From: Shimia sp047124445 | GTDB lineage: Bacteria; Pseudomonadota; Alphaproteobacteria; Rhodobacterales; Rhodobacteraceae | Reading direction: 5' to 3' | Assembly: GCF_047124445.1 (NCBI RefSeq) | Contig: NZ_CP138921.1 | Coordinates: forward strand, 4,092,001-4,156,000 | Length of the DNA: 64,000 nucleotides | Shown here: positions 31,018-46,400 of the stretch, in pieces | How positions within the stretch are numbered: the stretch's first letter is position 1 | Layout: each line of letters opens with the position of its first letter | The notes under the pieces: model-generated | Seen by the model: only the letters and a program-made list of their open reading frames with translations | The model's database searches: none | Told to the model about the DNA's origin: nothing | Translations under genes and position numbers: made by a program

Positions 31018-31494
31018 CCCGCATACTGATTTTGTGAGGTGATTTTCTCAGGAGGATTGTGAAACAAATTCCACACCCCGATCTTCGAGATTCTCCGCCA
31101 TTTTCTCCTATTCTTTCATGCGTTTACCCGCAGAGGTATAAAGGGGTATTTGCGGGATGCTCGTGTTGGGGTTGTCCTAAATGGTAAAGAAAACGTTGAC
31201 AGCAACAATTGTTTCTATTTTCTTGCTCTCAGAGAGGCCGATATTGGCCGAATTCGATTTTTTGCGGAGAATCCGCATTCAACTGGGGGGTGTTCTGCGG
31301 TTTCAAGCAGGGTGCCTGGGAAATTTTACATATCGCTTTGGCGGTCGAAATATTGGTGTTTGCAATTTGCAGGTGCGCTGTTTTTGGCGGTGAGTTTCAC
31401 TCCAGATTGATCCGTTACAATCCTTCTCGCTCATGGGTGGGGAGGGCCGAGAATTTTGCCCGAGCGTCATGCTTCGGAATTACTGGAGTCAGCC
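31018..31494. other. Upstream region of the giant adhesin gene
   Basis: 477 bp without a supported gene. It is moderately AT-rich, with short open frames that look accidental. It probably holds the adhesin promoter and a leader; no clear operator was recognised. Confidence 0.4.
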
Positions 31495-34400
31495 ATGTCT
31501 GTTACTTATCCCATCGTCACCATCACCGATACTAATGGCGATCCGATCGCCAACGATATGATCAACGAGGCATTTGCCACGGAGCAATTCCAAATTCGGG
31601 TGATGTTCGGTGAAGCGATGGACACTCAGGCGCCGTTCACGCCGATTATCAGTTTCCCCGGAGCGACTTCAGATCTTGTCAATTCTATCGCTTATGACAG
31701 TGGTGTCTGGGGTACCGATGGCGGGGCTCCTAACAACGTCTATATTTTTACCTTTGACGTGCTGGATGCAGACGTTGATCTTGCGGGGGTAGATTTGACG
31801 ATTACCAATGCGCGCAGCGCGTTGGGTGTTGACTTGGCGGACAGCCCCTTTACCGATGTGTTCGATATTGACACCGATATCCCGGATGTGCCCGGTGCGC
31901 CGGAGCTTCACACGGACAGTGACACCGGCAACAACACCACCGACGATCGGACCAACGATACCACGCCGACATTCACCGTGGATATTCCAGCCACAGGGCT
32001 GGTGGCCGGGGATATCGTGCAGTTGATTGTGGGCTCCACAGTTTATGCCGAATACGAAATTGATGGCACTGAAGGCGCAACCGTGGACATCACGGTTGGC
32101 GATATCGTTGCCGGTAGCGCCACCTCGGTTACCTCCACGCTTGCCGAAGGCACGCATGCTGTTGAGGTGCAGTTCATCGACACCGCTGGTAACACCCGTG
32201 ACGGTGCGACACTTAGCGTGACCGTGGACACCACAGGTCCAACTGCCCAGTCGATTGTCCTGACCGATACCGAACTGAAAGCTGGTGAAACGACAACCGT
32301 GACCATCGCCTTCTCGGAGGCGGTCAACAATCTGGAAATCAACGATTTCACAGTAGACAACGGCGCTTTGAGCGGGCTGAGCACTGCGGATGGTGGCACC
32401 ACCTGGACCGCGACTTTCACGCCAACCGCCAGCATCGAAGACGCGACCAACGTGATCACGTTGAACAACACGTTCTCAGATCTGGCCGGGAATGCCGGTA
32501 CCGGTACAACCAGCGGGAACTATGAGGTGGATACAGATGCACCGGGCGTAGCTAGCGCGGTTCTGAACGTTGCGACCATTGCTGAGGCGAATGTGGGCAC
32601 GGATGCCGTGACCCTGACCATCACCTTTGACGAGTCGATGGACCCGACCTCGACCCCCACTTTTGCCACCAATGCCGGGGCAGCGCTGGCGAACCCAAGC
32701 TACGCCTGGACGGAAAACGATACCGTTCTCACCATCACGCTGGATGTTGTCGATACAAATGCGGTTGTGGACCCGCTGACCTATAGTCTGTCGGGTCTGA
32801 CCGATGCGGCGGGCAACCCTATGACGGCGGTGACAAATGGCACAATCACGGATGGTCCGAATGTGGATCTGGATGCGCCAGATGTTACGATCACGCTGGA
32901 CGCCGATATCACCCCCGATGACGTGGTGAATGCCGCTGAGAGCGGCGGCAATATCACAATTACCGGTTTGGTTACGGGCGATTTTTCTCCGGGCGATACC
33001 GTAACATTGACACTGGATGGGGCTTCCATCGGTACAGGTTCTGTGGACGCCTCTGGGAACGTCTTTATTGATGTGTCCGGTGCTGCCCTTGCCGGTGCAA
33101 CGACCCCCACGATCACCGCGTCGGTGACTTCCGCGGATGCTGCGGGCAACACGACAACGGCGACTGACACCGAAGATTACAACGTCGACACGACGGCACC
33201 GGGCGTAGCCAGCGCGGCTCTGAGCGTTGCGACCATTGCCGAGGCGACTGTGGGCACGGATGCCGTGACCCTGACCATCACCTTTGACGAGTCGATGGAC
33301 CCGTCCTCGACCGCTACTTTTGCCACCAATGCCGGGGCGGCGTTGGCGAGCCCAAGCTACGCCTGGTCGGTAAACGATACCGTTCTCACCATCACGCTGG
33401 ATGTGGCGGACACCGATCTGGATCTGGCTGAGCTGACCTATGATCTGTCGGGCCTGACCGATGCTGCGGGCAACCCGATGACGGCGGTGACAAGTGGCAC
33501 GATCACGGGGGCTCCGAATGTGGATCTGGACGCGCCAGATGTCACGATCACGCTGGACGCCGATATTGCGACGGATGACGTGGTGAATGCCGCCGAGAGT
33601 GGTGGCAATATCGCCATCACCGGCACCGTGTCCGGCGATTTCAACGTGGGCGACACTGTCACCTTGACCCTGGATGGGGCTTCTATTGGCACCGGGACGG
33701 TCGCTGTCGGTGGCGGGTTCTCGATTGATGTGTCCGGTGCTGCCCTTGCCGGTGCAACCACCACCACAATCACCGCGTCAGTGACCTCCGCGGATGCTGC
33801 GGGCAACACGACAACGGTGACGGACACCGAAGAGTACAGCGTTGATACCAATGCGGATGAAGGTGGTGATCTGGCGGTCTCCATTGACGACACCGACGGC
33901 TATGTCAGCGACAGCGAAGCTGCGACTGCGAGCTACACCATCACAGGGTTGGACGGGGATGCGACCGCGACGGTTGTGTTCAGCAACGGGGTAGATACAG
34001 ACATCACTGTGTCCGGCCTGACCAATGGCACGCATAGCGTTGATCTGTCGGGTCTCTCCGACGGACCGATTACCGCAACTGTGACCGCGACCGATGCGGC
34101 GGGCAACACTGCCACCGGTGCCGGCGACAGCAGTGTGTTGGACACCGACGCCGATCTGGGCGCCGGTCTTGCGGTGACCGTGAGCGATGCGAATGGCATT
34201 ATCAATGCCGCTGAAGCGACCGCGGTTTCCTTCACTGTGGTTGGGCTGGACGCCGATGCCACCGCCATTGTGACCTTTGCCGTGGGGGGGGAGTCCGTCT
34301 CGGCAAATGTGTCGGCGGATGGCACCTTCACCGCTGACCTGTCCTCAATCTCAGCAGTTGGCCCGTTGACAGTGTCGATTGTGGCCACAGACACCGCGGG

Positions 34401-37400
34401 CAACACCGCGACGGGGACACCTGACACCACAGCGACGCTGGATCAGGCGGCCCCGGGCGTATCCGGCGCGGCTCTGAGCGTTGCGACCATTGCCGAGGCG
34501 AATGAGGGCACGGATACCGTGACCCTGACCATCACCTTTGACGAGTCGATGGACCCGACCTCGACCCCCACTTTTGCCACCAATGCCGGGGCAGCGCTGG
34601 CGAACCCAAGCTACGCCTGGACGGAAAACGATACCGTTCTCACCATCACGCTGGATGTTGTCGATACAAATGCGGTTGTGGACCCGCTGACCTATAGTCT
34701 GTCGGGTCTGACCGATGCGGCGGGCAACCCTATGACGGCGGTGACAAATGGCACAATCACGGATGGTCCGAATGTGGATCTGGATGCGCCAGATGTTACG
34801 ATCACGCTGGACGCCGATATCACCCCCGATGACGTGGTGAATGCCGCTGAGAGCGGCGGCAATATCACAATTACCGGTTTGGTTACGGGCGATTTTTCTC
34901 CGGGCGATACCGTAACATTGACACTGGATGGGGCTTCCATCGGTACAGGTTCTGTGGACGCCTCTGGGAACGTCTTTATTGATGTGTCCGGTGCTGCCCT
35001 TGCCGGTGCAACGACCCCCACGATCACCGCGTCGGTGACTTCCGCGGATGCTGCGGGCAACACGACAACGGCGACTGACACCGAAGATTACAACGTCGAC
35101 ACGACGGCACCGGGCGTAGCCAGCGCGGCTCTGAGCGTTGCGACCATTGCCGAGGCGACTGTGGGCACGGATGCCGTGACCCTGACCATCACCTTTGACG
35201 AGTCGATGGACCCGTCCTCGACCGCTACTTTTGCCACCAATGCCGGGGCGGCGTTGGCGAGCCCAAGCTACGCCTGGTCGGTAAACGATACCGTTCTCAC
35301 CATCACGCTGGATGTGGCGGACACCGATCTGGATCTGGCTGAGCTGACCTATGATCTGTCGGGCCTGACCGATGCTGCGGGCAACCCGATGACGGCGGTG
35401 ACAAGTGGCACGATCACGGGGGCTCCGAATGTGGATCTGGACGCGCCAGATGTCACGATCACGCTGGACGCCGATATTGCGACGGATGACGTGGTGAATG
35501 CCGCCGAGAGTGGTGGCAATATCGCCATCACCGGCACCGTGTCCGGCGATTTCAACGTGGGCGACACTGTCACCTTGACCCTGGATGGGGCTTCTATTGG
35601 CACCGGGACGGTCGCTGTCGGTGGCGGGTTCTCGATTGATGTGTCCGGTGCTGCCCTTGCCGGTGCAACCACCACCACAATCACCGCGTCAGTGACCTCC
35701 GCGGATGCTGCGGGCAACACGACAACGGTGACGGACACCGAAGAGTACAGCGTTGATACCAATGCGGATGAAGGTGGTGATCTGGCGGTCTCCATTGACG
35801 ACACCGACGGCTATGTCAGCGACAGCGAAGCTGCGACTGCGAGCTACACCATCACAGGGTTGGACGGGGATGCGACCGCGACGGTTGTGTTCAGCAACGG
35901 GGTAGATACAGACATCACTGTGTCCGGCCTGACCAATGGCACGCATAGCGTTGATCTGTCGGGTCTCTCCGACGGACCGATTACCGCAACTGTGACCGCG
36001 ACCGATGCGGCGGGCAACACTGCCACCGGTGCCGGCGACAGCAGTGTGTTGGACACCGACGCCGATCTGGGCGCCGGTCTTGCGGTGACCGTGAGCGATG
36101 CGAATGGCATCATCAATGCCGCTGAAGCGACCGCGGTTTCCTTCACTGTGGTTGGGCTGGACGCCGATGCCTCCGCCATTGTGACCTTTGCCGTGGGGGG
36201 GGAGTCCGTCTCGGCAAATGTGTCGGCGGATGGCACCTTCACCGCTGACCTGTCCTCAATCTCAGCAGTTGGCCCGTTGACAGTGTCGATTGTGGCCACA
36301 GACACCGCGGGCAATACCGCGACGGGGACACCTGACACCACAGCGACGCTGGATCAGGCTGCGCCGAATGCGCCTGTTATCACTGGCTTCAGCACCGATA
36401 CCCTGGGCACTGAGGTTAACGACGCCACGCCGACCATTTCGGGCACAGGCGAGGTTGGTGCGACCGTGACGCTGACTTATACCGTGGATGGGGGCAGCTC
36501 GCAGTCCATCTCCGAGACAGCCATCGTGGATAGCAATGGCGAATGGTCGATTACTCCGTCGGCCAATCTTGTGGCGCAGATGGGGGCTTATTCCCTTGTC
36601 TTTACGGCAGTTCAAACTGATCCGGGTGGCAATGTCAGCCCAGTGTCCGCGACCCAAACTCTGGATCTCGATTTCGCGGCGGAGTTCTTGGACACAAGCG
36701 GGGATGCGGACACGGCCCATGAGGTGGCCGATAATCCGATCGTTCCGGAAACCGATGCCGCCACAGCAACCGGTGATTTGACCTTTGAAGATATTCCAAG
36801 CGGTCAGTTCCACGGCGTTGGGGTGTCTCCGGTCGGGGGCGGATACCTTGGCACTTTCCTGGCTGGTGTATCCGATCCTGCGGTGACCGATACCGAAGGC
36901 ACCGTGACCTGGACCTTTACGGTCGACAATGCGGCCATTGACCATCTGGCCGAAGGCGAGACAATCATTCAGGAGTACGACCTGTCGCTGATCGATCTGG
37001 ACGGGGATACCAGCGTTCATCGGGTGACTGTAACTATCGAAGGCACCAATGATGCGCCTGTGATCTCTTTGGGCAGCGGGTCGGACGCAGAAACCGTTGC
37101 GGAAACCGATATGGGGCTCACCGCGAACGGCACGCTGGATGTGGCGGATGTGGATTTGATCGACACCGTTTCGGTGGGCGCGACCTTGACCAACGTTGTG
37201 GGGGATCAGGACTCTCTGACCAATACCAATCTGCTCGACATGTTCTCGGTTGATAGCGGCAACGTGATTGACGGGGCCAACACCAGCGGCACGATCAACT
37301 GGGGGTTTGACAGCGGGGCACAGGCGTTTGACTGGCTCAATGACGGGGAAAGCCTTGTTCTGACCTACACCATCACGGCCACAGACGCAGCGGGTGCAGC

Positions 37401-40400
37401 CGTTGACCATGACGTGACCGTGACCATCACGGGCAGCAATGACGCCCCGACTCTAAGTGCGGGCAGCGCTGCCCTGACAGAGGACGCGGCCAGTTCGACT
37501 GTGGATCTGTCGACATTGGGCGATGACGCGGACGCCGAGGACACTGGCGCGACGCTGACCTATTCGATTGTGACCGGCCCGGCAGCGGGGCAAGGGACGG
37601 CGATTGTTGACGGTACCGACCTGATTTTCACGCCAGGCAACGATTTCCAATATTTGGCGGATGGTGAAAGCGCGGCTGTGACCATCACGGTTGAGGCTGA
37701 GGATCTGCGCGGCGCAACTGTCGAGGAGGATGTGGTCTTCACCATTACCGGTGCGAACGATGCGCCTGACATTATTGTGGGCTCGGGTTCTGCCGCGGCA
37801 ACAGTAGGTGAAGACAACTCTGGTCTTAGCACCAGCGGCACTCTGGATGTGTCGGATGTGGACAGCTCGAACACCGTTTCGGTGGCCGCAGCTCTCACAA
37901 CCGTTGCGGGAGATCAGGACACTCTGACCAATGGCGATCTGCTCGGCATGTTCTCGGTTGATAGCGGCAACGTGATCGCCGATGGCAGCACCAGCGGCAC
38001 GATTAACTGGGGGTTCGACAGCGGAACGCAGGCGTTTGACTGGCTCAATGCCGGGGAAAGCCTTGTTCTGACCTACACCATCACGGCGACAGACAGTTCT
38101 GTTCCACCTGCAAGCGATACCCAAGAGGTCACCGTGGCCATCACGGGGACCAACGACGTGCCGACTCTGTCTGAGGGATCCGGTGATGCGACCGAGGATG
38201 GCAGTCAAATCACGGTGGATCTTGCTGCCCTGGCGGATGATGCAGATGCCGAAAACAATGGTGGCAACCTGACCTATACGATCGTAGTGGGGCCGGGTTC
38301 AGGTGAAGGTGCCGCCTCGATCAGTGGCAGCAACCTGCTGTTTACCCCGGGTGGCGATTTTCAGTCCTTGAATCTTAACGAGACCCAGGATGTGGTCGTC
38401 ACCGTGCGTGCCACGGATGCCGAAGGTGCCTTTGTTGAAAATGACATCACCATCACCGTGAACGGCACCAATGATGCGCCGACTCTATCTGCGGGCGGTG
38501 CTTCCCTGACAGAGGACGCGGCCAGTTCGACCGTGGATCTGTCGGCATTGGGTGATGATGCGGACGATGAGAACGATGGCGCTAATTTGGTCTACTCCAT
38601 TGTCTCCGGCCCGGCAGCGGGGCAAGGGACAGCTGCCGTTGTCGGCACCAATCTTGTCTTCACCCCAGGCAGCGATTTCCAATATTTGGCGGATGGTGAA
38701 AGCACCACTGTGACCGTCAGGGTCGAGGCAGAGGATCTGCGCGGGGCAACTGTCGAGGAGGATGTGGTCTTCACCATTACCGGTGCGAACGATGCGCCTG
38801 ACATTACTGTGGGCTCGGGTTCTGCCGCGGCAACAGTAGGTGAAGACAACTCTGGTCTGAGCACCAGCGGCACTCTGGATGTGTCGGATGTGGACAGCTC
38901 GAACACAGTTTCGGTGGCCGCAGCTCTCACAACCGTTGCGGGAGATCAGGACACTCTGACCAATGGCGATCTGCTCGGCATGTTCTCGGTTGATAGCGGC
39001 AACGTGATTGACGGGGCCAACACCAGTGGCACGATCAACTGGGGGTTTGACAGCGGAATGCAGGCGTTTGACTGGCTCAATGCCGGGGAAAGCCTTGTTC
39101 TGACATACACCATCACGGCGACAGACAGTTCTGTTCCGCCTGCAGCCGATACCCAAGAGGTCACCGTGACCATCACGGGTACCAACGACGTGCCGGCACT
39201 GTCTGCGGGAGCCGGTGCGGCGACCGAGGATGGCAGTCAAATCACGGTGGATCTTGCAGCCCTGGCGGATGATGCAGATGCCGAAAACAATGGTGGCAAC
39301 CTGATTTACACGATCGAAGTAGGTCCGGGGGCGGGCGAAGGCACTGCCGTGATCAGCGGAAGCAACCTGCAGTTTACCCCGGGTGGCGATTTCCAGTCGC
39401 TGAACCTGGATGAAGAACAGAACGTGGTGATCACCGTGCGCGCCACGGATGCCGAAGGTGATTTTGTTGAAAATGACATCACCATCACCGTGACCGGCAC
39501 CAATGATGCACCGGTGCTAAGCGCCGATTTGACCGCGGTGACCTATACCGACACAGCCGGGGATGACACGTACGCGACAATGCCGGGCACGTTGACCTCG
39601 ACCGATGCGGATGCGGGAGCCACAGCAGTCTATGGAGTGGCTACCGGAACGGTCTCCACAGAAACCGGGTTTGATCTGGAAGTGGTTGGCACCTACGGCA
39701 CGCTTTACTTGAACTCGATCACCGGTGCCTATGAGTACCGTCCGCTGGACTCGGCCATCGAAGCGTTGACAACGACCGAAACGGAAACCTTCACACTCAC
39801 CGTGACCGACGACAATACGGCGGTGGACAGCGAGACGTTGACCATCACACTGAACGGCGTGAATGACACACCCGACGCCATTGGCACCACAGGGACGGTG
39901 AATGATCAGAACGACAACTTTGAGCTGGAGCTGCTGATCGGTCTGACCTCGGACCGCGATAATGATACCCTGTCGGTGGTGAATGACTCCGTATCGGTTT
40001 CGGCCGTGTCGCCCGGTGGTGCAGCGTGGGCTGGTCTGTCCGGCTATACGATCCAACCGGATGGCACCCTGGTTTTGGATGCGACTCAGTTCAATGCCTT
40101 GGATGAGACGGAAAGCGTGACGCTCACCTTCACCTATGATGTGAGCGATGGAACGGCGACGGTTCCGCTGACCACAACCGTGACGGTGAACGGCACCAAT
40201 GACGCGCCGATCATTTCCGCGACCACTCTGACCGGTTCGGTTGCCGAACTGGCCGACGGTACGGTTGGTGAAACGACTGCGACATTGACCGCCAGCGGAA
40301 CAATCGAGTTTGCGGATGCCGATCCAACCGACACCCACCTGGTGATTGTTGTACCTCAGTCGGACATGGCGCCGACAACACCTTCGGTGGGCAATTATCT

Positions 40401-43400
40401 GGGGCTTTTCACCTCGGGGATTTCGGGCAATCAAATCAATTGGAACCTGTCACTCGTTGATGGAGAATTGGACAGCTTGGGTCACGGCGATACGATTACC
40501 CAGACCTACAGAATTATCGTTCAGGATCAGAATGATGCAGGTAGCCGTGACGAAGAGTTCCTGACCATCACCCTGACAGGGACGAATGATCAGCCGTTAA
40601 TCACAGGTGTCAGCACACCGGCCGGAATTACCGAAGGGGATGACAGCCTGCCTGGCGATGTGCAGACCGTCACCACGACCGCAACGGTATCCGTTGAGGA
40701 TGCAGATTTTGGCGGCACCGTGGCCGGATTGACGATGACTGCCGACGCGTTGACACCGGAGGTGATTGGTGATGCAGTAGCCGTCTACTCCGAGGGCACC
40801 TTGCCAGCCGGCGTGGATATCACGGCGGTTGTGTCCGCTGCTGCAGTCAGCTTCAGCGCCGCCAGTGCGGATGCCGCTGCGGCAGGCAACAGCTTTACGA
40901 TGACCTATAGCGCAACGGCGGCGCTGGATTGGCTGGCCGTTGGGGAAACCCTGACCCTGACCTATTCCGTTGTGGTCGAGGATAATTCCGGTGCGGGCAA
41001 CGATACGTCTGCGGCCCAGACCGTGGAGATCGTTATTACCGGTGCGAATGACGCGCCGGTTGTGTCTGCGGATGTGACGGCAACAGCGGGAGAAGATGAT
41101 GCGGGTAGCAGCATCAACCTTCTGGCCAATGCGTCCGATGTGGACGCCAGCGATGTTCTGAACGTGGACAACCTGGTGCTGACGGGTGGCGATGCCAGCG
41201 GCATCACGGTGAATGGCAACAGCCTGTCTCTGGATCCGTCGGCCTATGATGCGCTTGCGGCTGGTGAGATCGAAACGATCACCTACAGCTATAACGTGAT
41301 TGACGGCGAAGGCGGCGTGGTGGCAACCACGGCGACGATCACGGTGACGGGTGCGAATGACGCGCCGGTTGTGTCTGCGGATGTGACGGCAACAGCGGGT
41401 GAAGATGATGCAGGTAGCAGCATCAACCTTCTGGCCAATGCGTCCGATGTGGACGCCAGCGATGTTCTGAACGTGGACAACCTGGTGCTGACGGGTGGCG
41501 ATGCCAGCGGCATCACGGTGAATGGCAACAGCCTGGATCTGGATCCGTCTGCCTATAACGCGCTGGCGGCTGGTGAGATCGAAACCATCACCTACAGCTA
41601 TAACGTGATTGACGGCGAAGGCGGCGTGGTGGCAACCACGGCGACGATCACGGTGACGGGTGCGAATGACGCGCCGGTTGTGTCTGCGGATGTGACGGCA
41701 ACAGCGGGAGAAGATGATGCGGGTAGCAGCATCAACCTTCTGGCCAATGCGTCCGATGTGGACGCCAGCGATGTTCTGAACGTGGACAACCTGGTGCTGA
41801 CGGGTGGCGATGCCAGCGGCATCACGGTGAATGGCAACAGCCTGGATCTGGATCCGTCTGCCTATAACGCGCTGGCGGCTGGTGAGATCGAAACCATCAC
41901 CTACAGCTATAACGTGATTGACGGCGAAGGCGGCGTGGTGGCAACCACGGCGACGATCACGGTGACGGGTGCGAATGACGCGCCGGTTGTGTCTGCGGAT
42001 GTGACGGCGACAGCGGGTGAAGATGATGCGGGTAGCAGCATCAACCTTCTGGCCAATGCGTCCGATGTGGACGCCAGCGATGTTCTGAACGTGGACAACC
42101 TGGTGCTGACGGGTGGCGATGCCAGCGGCATCACGGTGAATGGCAACAGCCTGGATCTGGATCCGTCTGCCTATAACGCGCTGGCGGCTGGTGAGATCGA
42201 AACCATCACCTACAGCTATAACGTGATTGACGGCGAAGGCGGCGTGGTGGCAACCACGGCGACGATCACGGTGACGGGTGCGAATGACGCGCCGGTTGTG
42301 TCTGCGGATGTGACGGCAACAGCGGGTGAAGATGATGCAGGTAGCAGCATCAACCTTCTGGCCAATGCGTCCGATGTGGACGCCAGCGATGTTCTGAACG
42401 TGGACAACCTGGTGCTGACGGGTGGCGATGCCAGCGGCATCACGGTGAATGGCAACAGCCTGGATCTGGATCCGTCTGCCTATAACGCGCTGGCGGCTGG
42501 TGAGATCGAAACCATCACCTACAGCTATAACGTGATTGACGGCGAAGGCGGCGTGGTGGCAACCACGGCGACGATCACGGTGACGGGTGCGAATGACGCG
42601 CCGGTTGTGTCTGCGGATGTGACGGCAACAGCGGGAGAAGATGATGCGGGTAGCAGCATCAACCTTCTGGCCAATGCGTCCGATGTGGACGCCAGCGATG
42701 TTCTGAACGTGGACAACCTGGTGCTGACGGGTGGCGATGCCAGCGGCATCACGGTGAATGGCAACAGCCTGGATCTGGATCCGTCTGCCTATAACGCGCT
42801 GGCGGCTGGTGAGATCGAAACCATCACCTACAGCTATAACGTGATTGACGGCGAAGGCGGCGTGGTGGCAACCACGGCGACGATCACGGTGACGGGTGCG
42901 AATGACGCGCCGGTTGTGTCTGCGGATGTGACGGCGACAGCGGGTGAAGATGATGCGGGTAGCAGCATCAACCTTCTGGCCAATGCGTCCGATGTGGACG
43001 CCAGCGATGTTCTGAACGTGGACAACCTGGTGCTGACGGGTGGCGATGCCAGCGGCATCACGGTGAATGGCAACAGCCTGGATCTGGATCCGTCTGCCTA
43101 TAACGCGCTGGCGGCTGGTGAGATCGAAACCATCACCTACAGCTATAACGTGATTGACGGCGAAGGCGGCGTGGTGGCAACCACGGCGACGATCACGGTG
43201 ACGGGTGCGAATGACGCGCCGGTTGTGTCTGCGGATGTGACGGCAACAGCGGGTGAAGATGATGCAGGTAGCAGCATCAACCTTCTGGCCAATGCGTCCG
43301 ATGTGGACGCCAGCGATGTTCTGAACGTGGACAACCTGGTGCTGACGGGTGGCGATGCCAGCGGCATCACGGTGAATGGCAACAGCCTGGATCTGGATCC

Positions 43401-46400
43401 GTCTGCCTATAACGCGCTGGCGGCTGGTGAGATCGAAACCATCACCTACAGCTATAACGTGATTGACGGCGAAGGCGGCGTGGTGGCAACCACGGCGACG
43501 ATCACGGTGACGGGTGCGAATGACGCGCCGGTTGTGTCTGCGGATGTGACGGCAACAGCGGGAGAAGATGATGCGGGTAGCAGCATCAACCTTCTGGCCA
43601 ATGCGTCCGATGTGGACGCCAGCGATGTTCTGAACGTGGACAACCTGGTGCTGACGGGTGGCGATGCCAGCGGCATCACGGTGAATGGCAACAGCCTGGA
43701 TCTGGATCCGTCTGCCTATAACGCGCTGGCGGCTGGTGAGATCGAAACCATCACCTACAGCTATAACGTGATTGACGGCGAAGGCGGCGTGGTGGCAACC
43801 ACGGCGACGATCACGGTGACGGGTGCGAATGACGCGCCGGTTGTGTCTGCGGATGTGACGGCGACAGCGGGTGAAGATGATGCGGGTAGCAGCATCAACC
43901 TTCTGGCCAATGCGTCCGATGTGGACGCCAGCGATGTTCTGAACGTGGACAACCTGGTGCTGACGGGTGGCGATGCCAGCGGCATCACGGTGAATGGCAA
44001 CAGCCTGTCTCTGGATCCGTCGGCCTATAACGCGCTGGCGGCTGGTGAGATCGAAACCATCACCTACAGCTATAACGTGATTGACGGCGAAGGCGGCGTG
44101 GTGGCAACCACGGCGACGATCACGGTGACGGGTGCGAATGACGCGCCGGTTGTGTCTGCGGATGTGACGGCAACAGCGGGAGAAGATGATGCGGGTAGCA
44201 GCATCAACCTTCTGGCCAATGCGTCTGATGTGGACGCTGGCGCTGCGCTGAACGTGACCAACCTGCTGCTTGTGAGCGGTAATGACAGCGGCATCACGGT
44301 GAATGGCAACAGCCTGGATCTGGATCCGTCGGCCTATGACGGGCTTGCGTTTGGTCAGACCGAAGTGATCACCTACAGCTATGATGTGATTGATGATCAG
44401 GGCGCGACAGTGTCGACCACGGCGACGATCACGGTGACGGGTGCGAATGACGCGCCGGTGGTGTCAGCGGATGTTACGGCGACAGCGGGTGAAGATGATG
44501 CGGGTAGCAGCATCAACCTTCTGGCCAATGCGTCTGATGTGGACGCTGGTGCTGTGTTGAACGTGACCAACCTGCTGCTTGTGAGCGGTAATGACAGCGG
44601 CATCACGGTGAATGGCAACAGCCTGGATCTGGATCCGTCGGCCTATGACGGGCTTGCGTTTGGTCAGACCGAAGTGATCACCTACAGCTATGATGTGATT
44701 GATGATCAGGGCGCGACAGTGTCGACCACGGCGACGATCACGGTGACGGGTGCGAATGACGCGCCGGTTGTGTCAGCGGATGTGACGGCGACAGCGGGTG
44801 AAGATGATGCGGGTAGCAGCATCAACCTTCTGGCCAATGCGTCTGATGTGGACGCTGGCGCTGTGTTGAACGTGACCAACCTGCTGCTTGTGAGCGGTAA
44901 TGACAGCGGCATCACGGTGAATGGCAACAGCCTGGATCTGGATCCGTCGGCCTATGACGGGCTTGCGTTTGGTCAGACCGAAGTGATCACCTACAGCTAT
45001 GATGTGATTGATGATCAGGGCGCGACAGTGTCGACCACGGCGACGATCACGGTGACGGGTGCGAATGACGCGCCGGTGGTGTCAGCGGATGTTACGGCGA
45101 CAGCGGGTGAAGATGATGCGGGTAGCAGCATCAACCTTCTGGCCAATGCGTCTGATGTGGACGCTGGCGCTGTGTTGAACGTGACCAACCTGCTGCTTGT
45201 GAGCGGTAATGACAGCGGCATCACGGTGAATGGCAACAGCCTGGATCTGGATCCGTCGGCCTATGACGGGCTTGCGTTTGGTCAGACCGAAGTGATCACC
45301 TACAGCTATGATGTGATTGATGATCAGGGCGCGACAGTGTCGACCACGGCGACGATCACGGTGACGGGTGCGAATGACGCGCCGGTTGTGTCAGCGGATG
45401 TGACGGCGACAGCGGGTGAAGATGATGCGGGTAGCAGCATCAACCTTCTGGCCAATGCGTCTGATGTGGACGCTGGCGCTGCGCTGAACGTGACCAACCT
45501 GCTGCTTGTGAGCGGTAATGACAGCGGCATCACGGTGAATGGCAACAGCCTGGATCTGGATCCGTCGGCCTATGACGGGCTTGCGTTTGGTCAGACCGAA
45601 GTGATCACCTACAGCTATGATGTGATTGACGATCAGGGCGCGACAGTGTCGACCACGGCGACGATCACGGTGACCGGTGCGAATGACGCGCCAACGGTGT
45701 CAGCGGATGTGACAGCAACCGCGAGAGAAGATGATGCGGGTAGCAGCATCAACCTTCTGGCCAATGCGTCTGATGTGGACGCTGGCGCTGCGCTGAACGT
45801 GACCAACCTGATGCTGACGGGCGGTAATGCCAGCGGCATCACGGTGAATGGCAACAGCTTGGATCTGGATCCGTCGGCCTATGACGGGCTAGCGGCTGGT
45901 CAGACCGAAGTGATCACCTACAGCTATGATGTGATTGACGATCAGGGCGCGACAGTGTCGACCACGGCGACGATCACGGTGACGGGTGCGAATGACGCGC
46001 CGGTGGTGTCAGCGGATGTGACGGCGACAGCGGGTGAAGATGATGCGGGTAGCAGCATCAACCTTCTGGCCAATGCGTCTGATGTGGACGCTGGTGCTGT
46101 GTTGAACGTGACCAACCTGCTGCTTGTGAGCGGTAATGACAGCGGCATCACGGTGAATGGCAACAGCCTGGATCTGGATCCGTCGGCCTATGACGGGCTT
46201 GCGTTTGGTCAGACCGAAGTGATCACCTACAGCTATGATGTGATTGATGATCAGGGCGCGACAGTGTCGACCACGGCGACGATCACGGTGACGGGTGCGA
46301 ATGACGCGCCGGTTGTGTCAGCGGATGTGACGGCGACAGCGGGTGAAGATGATGCGGGTAGCAGCATCAACCTTCTGGCCAATGCGTCTGATGTGGACGC

